64,000 nt of DNA. Source: SVFI01 sp045535935. Lineage in GTDB: Bacteria; Bacillota; Clostridia; Lachnospirales; Lachnospiraceae. Below, one piece after another: positions 1-8,222 of this stretch (positions are counted from its first letter, which is position 1; every line of letters starts with the position of its first letter). A model generated the notes under the pieces. The model had not been told where the DNA came from, did no database searches, and saw only the letters and a program-made list of their open reading frames with translations. Location: NCBI GenBank assembly GCA_045535935.1, contig JAZSMO010000016.1:1-64000 (forward strand), given 5' to 3'. The translations under genes and the position numbers were made by a program.

Positions 1-696
1 ATCCGACTTTGCGGTCAATGGGGTGTTTGCGGAGCTGTTACATCAATGGGAGCTGCGCTTTCAATTATTGACGGGACCGGGCCGTTATCATCGGATGGAT
101 CATGGGGAAATCACATGCATTTTACATCGGCTGCGCTTGAAAAACTGGCCAATACCGGTGGGCCGAGATGTTGTAAAAGAGACGCTTTTTTGGCATTTGG
201 TGAAGCGGTAGAATATGTCAATACACATTATGATGTCACGCTTGAGATGAATGAAATTAAATGTACATATAGCATGCAAAATGAACAATGTATTCGCCAA
301 AAATGTCCGTTTTATAAGAAAAAGATAGCGTTTATCTGTGTCCACAATTCCTGTCGCAGTCAAATAGCAGAGGCTCTCGGGAAAAAGTATCTGTCAGATT
401 GCTACGAGTGTTATTCTGCAGGGACAGAGACAAAACCTCAGATTAATCAGGATGCAGTCAGAATTATGAAGGATATGTATGGTATTGACATGGAACAGAG
501 TCAATATTCAAAACTTCTTTCGGATATTCCTGCGCCGGATATTACGATTTCCATGGGATGTAATGTCAGTTGTCCGTTTATCGGTAGGGGATTTGACGAT
601 GATTGGGGACTGGAAGACCCAACCGGGAAATCCGATGATGAGTTTGTAAAAATCATAAAAGAGATTGAGAAGAAAATTTTAGCAATGAGAGAGTGA
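1..696 (+). CDS. DUF5714 / arsenate reductase-type (LMW phosphatase) fusion, 5'-truncated
   Basis: The reading frame is open from base 1, so the true start lies upstream. The first ~95 residues look like a DUF5714 domain: a CGxxGxCGA-like start, then SIIDGTGPL and GGPRCCKR. After a Cys-rich linker (KCPFY) comes a low-molecular-weight phosphatase / thioredoxin-type arsenate reductase fold with the C-x5-R loop (CVHNSCR, about residues 113-119 of the visible part) and a later GCNVSCPFIG segment. Such domains reduce arsenate or remove phosphate from tyrosine in the cytoplasm; which substrate applies here cannot be told. The gene heads a tight plus-strand series of detoxification-like genes and ends 9 bases before the next start. 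An internal ATG at 46 exists, but conserved residues precede it, so it is probably not the start. Confidence 0.75.
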   Translation: MRLCGQWGVCGAVTSMGAALSIIDGTGPLSSDGSWGNHMHFTSAALEKLANTGGPRCCKRDAFLAFGEAVEYVNTHYDVTLEMNEIKCTYSMQNEQCIRQKCPFYKKKIAFICVHNSCRSQIAEALGKKYLSDCYECYSAGTETKPQINQDAVRIMKDMYGIDMEQSQYSKLLSDIPAPDITISMGCNVSCPFIGRGFDDDWGLEDPTGKSDDEFVKIIKEIEKKILAMRE

Positions 697-705
697 GGTT
701 TTTTT

Positions 706-1338
706 ATGGCGTTTGATTTTAAAAAAGAATACAAAGAATTCTATATGCCGAAAAATAAACCGGCGATTGTTGAGGTGCCGAAGGCTAACTATATTGCGGT
801 CCGCGGAACCGGCGATCCGAATGAGGAAGACGGGGCTTACAAGCAGGCAATCGGTGTGTTATATGCGGTTGTGTACACTCTGAAAATGAGCTATAAAACG
901 GATTACAAAATAGAAGGATTTTATGAATATGTGGTTCCGCCCCTCGAAGGCTTTTGGTGGCAGGATGGCGTGACAGGAGTTGATTATTCAAACAAATCGG
1001 CTTTTCACTGGATTTCTGTGATTCGTTTGCCGGATTTTGTAACTCAAAATGATTTTGAATGGGCAGTAGAGACTGCAACTAAGAAGAAAAAGATGGATTG
1101 TTCTTCGGCTGAATTTATGACCATAGAGGAAGGACTTTGTGTGCAAATCATGCATCTGGGTTCTTACGATACAGAACCCGAAACGGTGGCACTTATGGAT
1201 GCGTATTTGAAGGAAAACGGATACGAAAATGATATAAACGAAGCAAGACTGCATCACGAGATTTATTTGTCCGATCCGCGTAAGGCGGAGCCGGGGAAGT
1301 GGAAAACTGTCATTCGTCATCCGATTAAGAAGTGTTAG
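706..1338 (+). CDS. GyrI-like small-molecule-binding domain protein
   Basis: This 210-residue soluble protein matches the GyrI-like family in layout: an N-terminal segment ending in IVEVPKANYIAVRGTGDP, a central WW-containing stretch (GFWWQDG), and a C-terminal ExxxHEIYLSDPRK ending. GyrI-like domains bind small hydrophobic ligands, and some act as ligand sensors or hydrolases of cyclopropanoid compounds. There is no DNA-binding domain here, so it is a stand-alone version. The start follows a GAGGT ribosome site. Its place between the ArsC-like and VOC genes fits a role in xenobiotic handling, which is inference. Confidence 0.75.
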   Translation: MAFDFKKEYKEFYMPKNKPAIVEVPKANYIAVRGTGDPNEEDGAYKQAIGVLYAVVYTLKMSYKTDYKIEGFYEYVVPPLEGFWWQDGVTGVDYSNKSAFHWISVIRLPDFVTQNDFEWAVETATKKKKMDCSSAEFMTIEEGLCVQIMHLGSYDTEPETVALMDAYLKENGYENDINEARLHHEIYLSDPRKAEPGKWKTVIRHPIKKC

Positions 1339-1350
1339 GGAGAGGTAATC

Positions 1351-1734
1351 ATGCACATAGAACACATTGCAATGTATGTGAAGGACTTGGAGAAGACCAG
1401 AGATTTTTTTATAAAATATTTTGGTGCAAAGAGTAGTTCGGGATATCATAATTTGAACACTGATTTTCAGTCTTATTTTCTGACTTTCGATGATGGAGCA
1501 AGATTGGAAATTATGAATAAGCCAAACATTGCGGATGAATCGAAAGAGTTGCCAAGAACCGGCTATGCACATATTGCATTTAGTTTAGGAAGTAAGGAAG
1601 CAGTTGATGAAATGACGCAGCGGTTAAAAGATGATGGATACGAGGTTGTCAGCGGTCCCAGAACAACCGGTGATGGGTATTATGAAAGCTGTATTATTGC
1701 AGTGGAAGGGAATCGGATTGAGATTACGGAGTGA
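1351..1734 (+). CDS. VOC family (glyoxalase/bleomycin resistance-like) protein
   Basis: A 127-residue vicinal-oxygen-chelate protein with the usual two beta-alpha-beta-beta-beta modules. It opens with HIEHIAMYVKDLEKT, has RLEIM in the first half and GYAHIAFSLGS at the start of the second half, and ends GNRIEITE. The His at position 5 and the Glu residues of these modules are the likely metal ligands. Family members include glyoxalase I, fosfomycin-resistance thiol transferases and antibiotic-binding proteins; the substrate cannot be assigned. A GGGAGAGG ribosome site precedes the ATG. The stop overlaps the region of the next gene's start. Confidence 0.85.
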   Translation: MHIEHIAMYVKDLEKTRDFFIKYFGAKSSSGYHNLNTDFQSYFLTFDDGARLEIMNKPNIADESKELPRTGYAHIAFSLGSKEAVDEMTQRLKDDGYEVVSGPRTTGDGYYESCIIAVEGNRIEITE

Positions 1735-1739
1735 TACAT

Positions 1740-2252
1740 ATGTTATATTTAAAAAAAGTAAGTCTGGAAGACAAAGAAAAAGAATATGCGTTTGTATCCG
1801 TGGTTCCGGAAGATGAAAACGGGTTTATCAATGAATGGCTGGATATTTCGGAGGAAGATTTTGAGGAAAAGGCGCTGAAGGTTATGCTTGCGCAGGAAAA
1901 AGGCGAGAATTTGCCGGAGGGCTATGTTCCGCAAACAATATTTTTCCTATGGGATGAAAATGACATTGTCGGTCAGTTTAATGTCCGCCACTATTTGTGC
2001 GAAAGTTTGATGGAAGGGGCAGGACATATCGGATATTTTATTGCAAAAGAACATCGGGGAAAAGGATATGCAACAGAAGGCCTTCGGCTGACGCTTCAGT
2101 TAGCAAAGGATATTATTCCGGAGGAGGAAATATATCTCCGCGTAAATAAAGATAATCCGGCGTCGCTTCGCGTTATGCAAAAGAACGGCGGGTATGTTCA
2201 TCATGAAGATGACAGTAAATATTATGTAAGAATTGTAAAAAAAGATATATAA
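1740..2252 (+). CDS. GNAT family N-acetyltransferase
   Basis: A GCN5-related acetyltransferase of 170 residues. The acetyl-CoA pyrophosphate-binding motif A is visible as GYFIAKEHRGKGYATEGL, and motif B is near NPASLRVMQKNGG, which positions the family's C-terminal strands. It probably acetylates a small amine or an antibiotic-like compound; the substrate is unknown. I chose ATG 1740 because ACGGAG at 1726-1731 sits eight bases upstream. A GTG at 1731 in the same frame would overlap the ribosome site. The gene is co-linear with the VOC gene, which it nearly touches, and with the hydrolase that follows. Confidence 0.85.
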   Translation: MLYLKKVSLEDKEKEYAFVSVVPEDENGFINEWLDISEEDFEEKALKVMLAQEKGENLPEGYVPQTIFFLWDENDIVGQFNVRHYLCESLMEGAGHIGYFIAKEHRGKGYATEGLRLTLQLAKDIIPEEEIYLRVNKDNPASLRVMQKNGGYVHHEDDSKYYVRIVKKDI

Positions 2253-2262
2253 GGAGTCTACC

Positions 2263-2787
2263 ATGGTACTTTTGGTCGTTGACACACAAAAGTTGATTAC
2301 AACTAACGCAGTTTATAAGTTTGATGAATTTGAAAAGAGAATAGAATGTCTGATTAGCTGTGCACGTCAGAATAATATTGAAGTTATCTATATCAGACAC
2401 GATGACGGTCCGCAAGAAGCACTGACCAAAGGTACAACCGGATTTGATATTTATGATGGTTTTGCGCCTGTGAGCGGCGAAAAAATCTATGACAAAACCG
2501 TAAATAGTCCGTTTAAGGAAACAGGCTTGTTAGAGTATTTGAAAGAAAAAGGTGAAGATACCATCATGGTTGTCGGATTGCAGACGGATTATTGTATTGA
2601 TGCAACCGTAAAATGCGGATTTGAGCATGGTTTTCATATGATTGTTCCTGAATATGCGAACAGTACCGTGGACAATAATTTTATGACTGCAGAGCAGACG
2701 TATAAGTATTATAATGAGTTTATGTGGAATAAAAGATATGCTCATTGCATTTCGTTGGAAGAAGCGCTGGAAATGATGGGAAAATAG
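2263..2787 (+). CDS. Cysteine hydrolase, isochorismatase family
   Basis: A 174-residue isochorismatase-like hydrolase. The catalytic triad is readable: Asp7 in VVDTQK, Lys78 in YDKTVNSPF, and the nucleophile Cys111 in GLQTDYCIDAT. The length is typical for stand-alone members such as nicotinamidases and N-carbamoyl-sarcosine amidase-like enzymes, which cleave C-N or ether bonds in small cytoplasmic metabolites. No metal-binding D-x-H motif of nicotinamidase is evident, so the specific substrate stays open. AAGGAG precedes the ATG. It sits in the detoxification-like operon between an acetyltransferase and a zinc-ribbon membrane protein. Confidence 0.9.
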   Translation: MVLLVVDTQKLITTNAVYKFDEFEKRIECLISCARQNNIEVIYIRHDDGPQEALTKGTTGFDIYDGFAPVSGEKIYDKTVNSPFKETGLLEYLKEKGEDTIMVVGLQTDYCIDATVKCGFEHGFHMIVPEYANSTVDNNFMTAEQTYKYYNEFMWNKRYAHCISLEEALEMMGK

Positions 2788-2803
2788 GCATAGGAGCATT
2801 GAA

Positions 2804-4033
2804 ATGGACGAAACAACGTTATTTGAAAAATTTGCAAGTCAGCTTTCGAATTGGTCGAAAACGGGAGAAGAACCGAAACTGGGCGATTGGAATATCAGGG
2901 CATATTTAGACTTGCAGGAACAGCGATTAAAAGAAAAAGAGTTAAAAAGAAGCTTTGAATACAAGATTGACGGAAAAGTTTATAAAGTGGGCGATTTTGC
3001 TATTGGGCAACTTTTTAATGCATACAACAAACGGCTCAATTACTCACTCGGGACGAAAAAAATCACATATGAAAAGGACGGAAAGATTATCTACAAAGAA
3101 AAGATGGAACTTCCGCTTTATCAGCTTGTGAAGTGGCCGGGTGAGGACAAGAGAGACTGGAAAAAGGATACGTACGTCTGTGACAACTGCGGAAATATAG
3201 AGACGATAGAAACGTTGGAAGAGCAGGGATGTTCCTACTGCGGAACACATTTTACAGTATCAGAAATGTACCCGAAGGTAACTAATTTTTATACGCTGGA
3301 AACTATGCCGGACAAGAAATTGACCTTTGATAAGATGTGGAAGTTAGCACTGGGTGCTCTCGTGGCGGCTCTTTTTTTTACATTTAATCTGATGATAAGC
3401 GGAACAGGATCTGACAGAGTATATACCTTCGGCGGTACTTTCCCGGCGGCTTATATCATTTGTTTGCTCATAAGTATTTGGTTTGCTCCGATTATATTTA
3501 ATATTGCAGAATCCATACCGGTTTCGTTCGGAGTTATGGGAGCAAAAGCAAGGATTACATCAGGTCTGAAAAAATATGACGAAGCATTCAGTTATGATTA
3601 TTTTGAAGGGAAGGCATTGTCTCTTTTGCGCATGATTATTTTTGCAAAGGATGCGACACAGTCGGTGCAGTATCGGGGAGAGGCGTTAGCTGAGGCTTAC
3701 GCTGATATTGTAGATATGGATTACCGCGGCGGGTTAAATGTGGTGAAAATTGAGCAGGTCGGAGAGCATATTGAAGTAACCCTCAAGATTTATATGAAGA
3801 ATACATATTTTAAGCGGGGGAAATGCAAAAAGAAAAATGATACGATGTATGTGCGCATGCGTCACAACATCACATGGAAGGTACAGCCGGATTTCTCAAT
3901 CGTAAAAGTGGCTTGCCATGGATGTGGCGGAAGCTTCGATGCAACCAAGCATCGCAATTGTCCGTATTGCGGTCAGGAATATAATGCAGGAAGAGATGAC
4001 TGGGAAGTGATGGAGATTTATAAAAGGGGATAG
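2804..4033 (+). CDS. Membrane protein with two zinc ribbons and a Tim44-like domain
   Basis: A 409-residue protein of unknown function. There is one CxxC pair zinc ribbon near residues 125-147 (CDNCG...CSYCG), two predicted membrane helices at about residues 180-200 and 215-235, then a soluble region with a Tim44/Mba1-like pattern (DAxxSYDYFEGKALSLLRMI, later ITWKV), and a final ribbon (CHGCGGS...CPYCG) before the C-terminus. This arrangement suggests a membrane-anchored scaffold or sensor. It is translated right after the cysteine hydrolase and four bases before the alpha/beta hydrolase, so all three are probably on one transcript. I do not recognise a named family member. Confidence 0.7.
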   Translation: MDETTLFEKFASQLSNWSKTGEEPKLGDWNIRAYLDLQEQRLKEKELKRSFEYKIDGKVYKVGDFAIGQLFNAYNKRLNYSLGTKKITYEKDGKIIYKEKMELPLYQLVKWPGEDKRDWKKDTYVCDNCGNIETIETLEEQGCSYCGTHFTVSEMYPKVTNFYTLETMPDKKLTFDKMWKLALGALVAALFFTFNLMISGTGSDRVYTFGGTFPAAYIICLLISIWFAPIIFNIAESIPVSFGVMGAKARITSGLKKYDEAFSYDYFEGKALSLLRMIIFAKDATQSVQYRGEALAEAYADIVDMDYRGGLNVVKIEQVGEHIEVTLKIYMKNTYFKRGKCKKKNDTMYVRMRHNITWKVQPDFSIVKVACHGCGGSFDATKHRNCPYCGQEYNAGRDDWEVMEIYKRG

Positions 4034-4036
4034 GGC

Positions 4037-5335
4037 ATGAATAATAGTAGAAAACCAATCGTAAATTTAATTTATACTTTTTTGCACTGGATTTTAGTAG
4101 TAATTTTATGTGTGGTTTCGCTTGTGGTACAATTTTCGTTCCTAAAGGATACGGGCGAAACCTATTCCGGGCTCTTTAATTCCGGAAAGGTTTTGGCGGT
4201 TAATTTCCCGCTGTTTGTCATTGGTACGGCTTTGTTTTTAGTAGGCTATCACATCATTTGGAAGAGCTGTTTGTTAGTCGATTGGAATTGTTTTGCGGGA
4301 AGAAACCTGCTCTGGAAAGTTGCTTATGTGATAATTTCACTAGGTGCTGTAGCGGTGATATATGTAGAGGAAGTATTAGGCATTTTTCTTGTTATCGGAT
4401 TTGATTACGATATTCGACCGGAGTGGACGACCTGGGGATTTATTGCATTTCCGATTTACATTGTGATCGTAATGATTCTTGATTTGTGTATGAGCGTAAA
4501 AATGAAAGACTACTGGCGTGAAATGTTCAGTTACCCGCAGCTGTATGTAAAGTTAGCCAAGGTAAAAAAAATAATAGAACCGGACAGAGTGAATTACGGA
4601 AGTGACAAACATCAGTTTTTCCTTCATTTCAAACCACAGGAAAATGCGAAAGACAAGGTGATTGTATGGATTCACGGCGGTGGATGGAATGCAGGAAGTC
4701 CCAGTGATTTTCGATATGTGGGACAGAGCTTTGCGCTGGAAGGATATCACTGTGTTTCATTAGGCTATCGGTTGTCGCCGGGCAACAAGTATCCGGTACA
4801 GATTGAGGATGTTTGTGCTGGTTACAACAAAGCGATAGAGTATTTAACCGAGCAGGGGATTAACTGCTCACAGGTTATTGTGACCGGCCCTTCTGCCGGA
4901 GCGCATTTGTCGTCCATTTTGTGTTACGGAAAGAAATATCAGGAAAAGTGTAATGTGGATATCAGCAAAATTGTCGGTTTTATCGGTGTTGCAGGTCCGT
5001 ATACTTTTGGAAAGAATATATCAAACACAGTCAAAATATTATTATGGCAGTTGTTTTCAAAAGATTATGACCGGACAGACGGAGAACCGGTTTCGCTGTT
5101 TGTGGCTAACCATATTCCGATGCTTTTGATACATAGCAAGCATGATGGTTTGATTGATTTTTCACAGTCGGAAGCGTTGTATGAGAAATCAAAAGAGACA
5201 GGCGTGCAGTGTGAATTATATGAGGTTGTTGACAAAATAAATACACATTCCGCATACAGTGCGGGAATGTTTTTGGAGACAAGAGAAACCAATCAGGCAT
5301 TGGATAAACTGTTTACATGGATAGAAGCCTTGTGA
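4037..5335 (+). CDS. Membrane-anchored alpha/beta hydrolase
   Basis: A 432-residue protein with about four N-terminal membrane helices (roughly residues 10-155) followed by an alpha/beta hydrolase of the hormone-sensitive lipase / BD-FAE type. The oxyanion-hole motif HGGGW lies near residue 215, the nucleophile elbow is GPSAGAH (Ser near 284), and the Asp of SKHDGLIDF and His of INTHSAY complete a triad. It probably hydrolyses an ester at the cytoplasmic or outer membrane face; the substrate is unknown. It is the last gene of the 1-5335 series and is followed by a terminator. Confidence 0.85.
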   Translation: MNNSRKPIVNLIYTFLHWILVVILCVVSLVVQFSFLKDTGETYSGLFNSGKVLAVNFPLFVIGTALFLVGYHIIWKSCLLVDWNCFAGRNLLWKVAYVIISLGAVAVIYVEEVLGIFLVIGFDYDIRPEWTTWGFIAFPIYIVIVMILDLCMSVKMKDYWREMFSYPQLYVKLAKVKKIIEPDRVNYGSDKHQFFLHFKPQENAKDKVIVWIHGGGWNAGSPSDFRYVGQSFALEGYHCVSLGYRLSPGNKYPVQIEDVCAGYNKAIEYLTEQGINCSQVIVTGPSAGAHLSSILCYGKKYQEKCNVDISKIVGFIGVAGPYTFGKNISNTVKILLWQLFSKDYDRTDGEPVSLFVANHIPMLLIHSKHDGLIDFSQSEALYEKSKETGVQCELYEVVDKINTHSAYSAGMFLETRETNQALDKLFTWIEAL

Positions 5336-5369
5336 TTATGTAAGAAGTAAAAGGGAAATCAAAGAAAGA

Positions 5370-5408
5370 AATCGTTGCTTTTAGAAAATAAGAGTAACGA
5401 TTTTTTTG
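5370..5408 (+). terminator. Rho-independent terminator after the hydrolase gene
   Basis: Inverted repeat AATCGTTGCT (5370-5379) and AGTAACGATT (5393-5402), followed directly by a run of T (seven more). It ends the 1-5335 transcript and separates it from the GntR operon promoter. Confidence 0.85.
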
Positions 5409-5422
5409 TTCTAAAATATATA

Positions 5423-5471
5423 TTGACAACTGTATATATGCATGTCATACTGTATATATCGTATATATACA
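5423..5471 (+). promoter_or_regulatory. Promoter and palindromic operator of the GntR-ABC operon
   Basis: A sigma-A type promoter: TTGACA at 5423-5428, 17-base spacer, CATACT at 5446-5451. The half-site ACTGTATATAT occurs at 5429-5439 and again at 5449-5459. From 5451 to 5471 there is an inverted repeat TGTATATAT-CGT-ATATATACA. The repeats overlap the promoter and lie just upstream of a YtrA-type repressor gene, so autoregulation is the simple inference. Confidence 0.75.
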
Positions 5472-5490
5472 ATGATAACAGAGGTGCACT

Positions 5491-5874
5491 ATGGTAATTA
5501 TTTTAAGCAATTCATCGGATGAACCGATTTATCAGCAGATTGTCACTCAGATTAAAGCGCAGATCATGGGTGGAGAGCTTGCAGCGGGGGAGGCACTTCC
5601 TTCCATGCGAATGCTTGCACAACAGCTGAGAATCAGTGTCATTACAACAAAACGTGCTTACGAGGAACTGGAAAAAGAAGGTTTCATTGAGACCATCGCA
5701 GGAAAAGGTTGCTACGTGAAAGCACAGAATACCGAGTTTCTTCGGGAAGAAACTATCCGCCAGACGGAAGAAATCCTTGCGAAAGCATGCGAGAGAGCGC
5801 GCATGTGCGGGCTCAGTCTGGAGGAGATGAAGGAGATACTTGAACTTGTGTATGGAGGAGAGCAGAATGAGTGA
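5491..5874 (+). CDS. GntR family transcriptional regulator, YtrA subfamily
   Basis: A 127-residue regulator with an N-terminal winged helix-turn-helix (PIYQQIVTQIKAQI, then GEALPSMRMLAQQLRIS and GKGCYVK, residues 10-77) and only a short alpha-helical tail. Lack of a large effector domain is the hallmark of the YtrA subfamily, which usually represses an adjacent ABC transporter operon induced by cell-envelope stress. It overlaps the following ABC ATPase gene by eight bases. The palindromes at 5429-5471 are its likely operator. Confidence 0.92.
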   Translation: MVIILSNSSDEPIYQQIVTQIKAQIMGGELAAGEALPSMRMLAQQLRISVITTKRAYEELEKEGFIETIAGKGCYVKAQNTEFLREETIRQTEEILAKACERARMCGLSLEEMKEILELVYGGEQNE

Positions 5875-6766
5875 GAATGTGAGTGCTACGGCTACATACG
5901 AAAACGCGATAGAGATAAAAAAACTTACGAAAAAATATGACGGATTTACGCTCGATGATATCAGTTTCTGTGTGCCGAAGGGCAGTATTATGGGATTTAT
6001 CGGACAAAACGGAGCCGGTAAATCAACCACAATCAAAGCGATTTTAAATATTATCAAAACAGACGGTGGACAGATCAGTCTGCTCGGTATGGATCATCTT
6101 AAGGATGAGACAGCGGTGAAAGAGCAGATTGCAGCGGTATTTGATGAGTGTCCGTTTCATGATTCGTTTAAGGCAAAGCAGCTCAGTATTATGTTTAAGG
6201 GATTATATGAGAATTGGGATGAGGAATTGTTTTACAACTATCTCGACCGGTTCAATTTGCCGAGAAATAAAAAAATCGGGAAGTTTTCCAAAGGAATGAA
6301 AATGAAAATTCAGATTGCAACAGCACTTTCACATGGTGCAAAACTTCTGATTATGGACGAGGCAACGACAGGTCTTGACCCGGTAGTGCGAAATGAAATT
6401 CTGGATATTTTCCGTGAATATTTGAGCGATGATACAAACAGTATTCTGATGTCTTCCCACATTACAAGCGATTTGGATAAGATTGCAGACTGCGTGACAT
6501 TTATTGATAAGGGTAAGCTTTTGCTAACCGGATATAAAGATGACATTCTTGAGTCGCATGGCCTTATTAAATGCAGTGAAGCTGATTATCAAAAGATGGA
6601 TTCGGAAGACATTGTAAGTGCAAGAAAAAGTGATTTTTGTGTGGAGGTTATGGTTTCCGACCGCATGGAATGTAAAAGAAAGTATGCCTGGGCTAACATT
6701 GAGAAGACCAATTTGGAAGAAATCATGCTTTTTTATGTAAACAAAGAAAAGAAGGAGTGGTCGTAA
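5867..6766 (+). CDS. ABC transporter ATP-binding protein (YtrB-like)
   Basis: A ~299-residue ABC ATPase. Walker A is GQNGAGKST, the signature is FSKGMKMK (a KGM-type variant common in YtrB/BcrA-like exporters), and Walker B is LLIMDEATTGLD. ATG 5867 is preceded at six bases by GGAGGAG, so I prefer it to the in-frame codon at 5840, which lies inside gntR. It should energise export by the two permeases that follow, with overlapping stop and start codons. The substrate is unknown; relatives respond to cell-wall antibiotics. Confidence 0.92.
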   Translation: MSENVSATATYENAIEIKKLTKKYDGFTLDDISFCVPKGSIMGFIGQNGAGKSTTIKAILNIIKTDGGQISLLGMDHLKDETAVKEQIAAVFDECPFHDSFKAKQLSIMFKGLYENWDEELFYNYLDRFNLPRNKKIGKFSKGMKMKIQIATALSHGAKLLIMDEATTGLDPVVRNEILDIFREYLSDDTNSILMSSHITSDLDKIADCVTFIDKGKLLLTGYKDDILESHGLIKCSEADYQKMDSEDIVSARKSDFCVEVMVSDRMECKRKYAWANIEKTNLEEIMLFYVNKEKKEWS

Positions 6767-7506
6767 TGAGAATAAGATCTCTGAAATATTTGGTTTATCG
6801 TGACTTCTTTTTGGCAAGAAAAACTATATTTATCAATGCGGCACTTGGACTTTTTTTGATGATTTTCGGGATTTTGGTATCCCTGAGCAGCAAATACGGA
6901 AACCTGGCACTTGTTCCTGAGAGTTATCAGGAGATTCTTGATGATATGATGTTTATGTTTTCGTGTTTCCTTCCGGTTTATGCGTGCGCAGGTGTCGGAG
7001 TTTCCGTAATAGAAACGATGCAGTTTGAGTGCGATAAGAAGTGGAGAAGTTTTCGGTTGACTACGCCGGTCAGCGGATATATATATGCATTGGCAAGGTA
7101 CATAGTGATACTCGGTGCGGTCAGTGTCTGCATGGGAATCGCCCTTTTATATATGTGGGGGAACAGTTTGATCACAGGAGAACCTGTGTCGGGAAAAAGC
7201 ATTGCATTTATGCTTGTGCTCACCTTTTATTTTATGATGTTCAGTTTTCTTATGCAGATTTTAATACAGGTGCTTGGGTCAGCTGACAGAGCTGGAATTG
7301 CTATGGTAATTCTTATGATTCCGGCTATGTTTGGTGTGATGTTATATGCCGAAAAACATATGCTGATACCGGTAGATGAACCGATAATGCCGTTTTGGGT
7401 TAATTTATGTGCGAAGTACTTGCCGAAGGTATCGGTTGTTTTTGTACTTGTTCTTGTGATTAGTTTTATTTTGACAGCAAAATTGTATAAAAGGAGGGAA
7501 AAGTAA
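6766..7506 (+). CDS. ABC-2 type permease
   Basis: A ~246-residue integral membrane protein with six predicted helices (about residues 22-45, 60-85, 105-130, 142-165, 175-195, 217-240) and short charged loops, as in ABC-2 permeases. Start ATG 6766 overlaps the ATPase stop (TAATG) and has AAGGAG upstream; an earlier GTG at 6757 would destroy that spacing. It likely forms half of an exporter with the next permease. Confidence 0.85.
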   Translation: MRIRSLKYLVYRDFFLARKTIFINAALGLFLMIFGILVSLSSKYGNLALVPESYQEILDDMMFMFSCFLPVYACAGVGVSVIETMQFECDKKWRSFRLTTPVSGYIYALARYIVILGAVSVCMGIALLYMWGNSLITGEPVSGKSIAFMLVLTFYFMMFSFLMQILIQVLGSADRAGIAMVILMIPAMFGVMLYAEKHMLIPVDEPIMPFWVNLCAKYLPKVSVVFVLVLVISFILTAKLYKRREK

Positions 7507-8222
7507 TGCGCGGACTTTTATACAAAGAGTTTTACCAATTTAAAATTGATTTATATGTTATGGGGATTCTTGCCTTGCTTTTTTTGACGATGGGAATTTT
7601 AGCATGTGTGACAGCGGACCCTGCAGCGGAACCTCAGAGTACGTGTATGCTTCTTTCGATGATTTACTTATTTGTCATGTTTTTAGGAAGTATCATAAGT
7701 TCGGAGTTTTTTACAAAGGATGAAAAAAGACCTTGGTGTAATTTTGCATTTGCGCTTCCGCAGACAGATAAAGGCCAGGTGGCAGCAAAATATTATGCGG
7801 TTTTGATATGGCATTTGGCAATGTTGTTTTTGTGTTTCATAGCGGATACCATCTCTATTGCTGTTTACGGGAGTGCAGAGATAAGCGGAATGATGATTGC
7901 AGTCGTGATTTTTGCTTTCCGTATGCTTGTGATGGCATTTGAAATTCCGTGCATGGTACGATACGGAGCGCAGACAGGTTTAAATGTAGAGGGGAGTGTT
8001 TTGGGCATATTACTCATGCTGGCCGGAATTTACGCCTTATTCGGTGATATTTCATTTTTCTTACAGGAAAATGTAAGGGACGCGATTTGGGATTTTCTCA
8101 TGAGCGGAAACGTGATATGGATCTTGGCACTTTTGCCTTATGTTGCAGGTGTTGCTTATTATATTTCTTATCGTGTGTCTTTGAAAATGTATCGAAAGGG
8201 GGCAGAAAGTTATGGACAGTAA
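7506..8222 (+). CDS. ABC-2 type permease
   Basis: A 238-residue protein with about six membrane helices, starting MRGLLYKEFYQFK, a typical opening of ABC-2 permeases where an amphipathic helix precedes the first membrane span. TAATG joins it to the previous gene, with AAGGAGG upstream, and it overlaps the following protease gene by eleven bases, so the operon is tightly coupled. It probably pairs with the 6766-7506 permease as a heterodimer. Confidence 0.85.
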   Translation: MRGLLYKEFYQFKIDLYVMGILALLFLTMGILACVTADPAAEPQSTCMLLSMIYLFVMFLGSIISSEFFTKDEKRPWCNFAFALPQTDKGQVAAKYYAVLIWHLAMLFLCFIADTISIAVYGSAEISGMMIAVVIFAFRMLVMAFEIPCMVRYGAQTGLNVEGSVLGILLMLAGIYALFGDISFFLQENVRDAIWDFLMSGNVIWILALLPYVAGVAYYISYRVSLKMYRKGAESYGQ

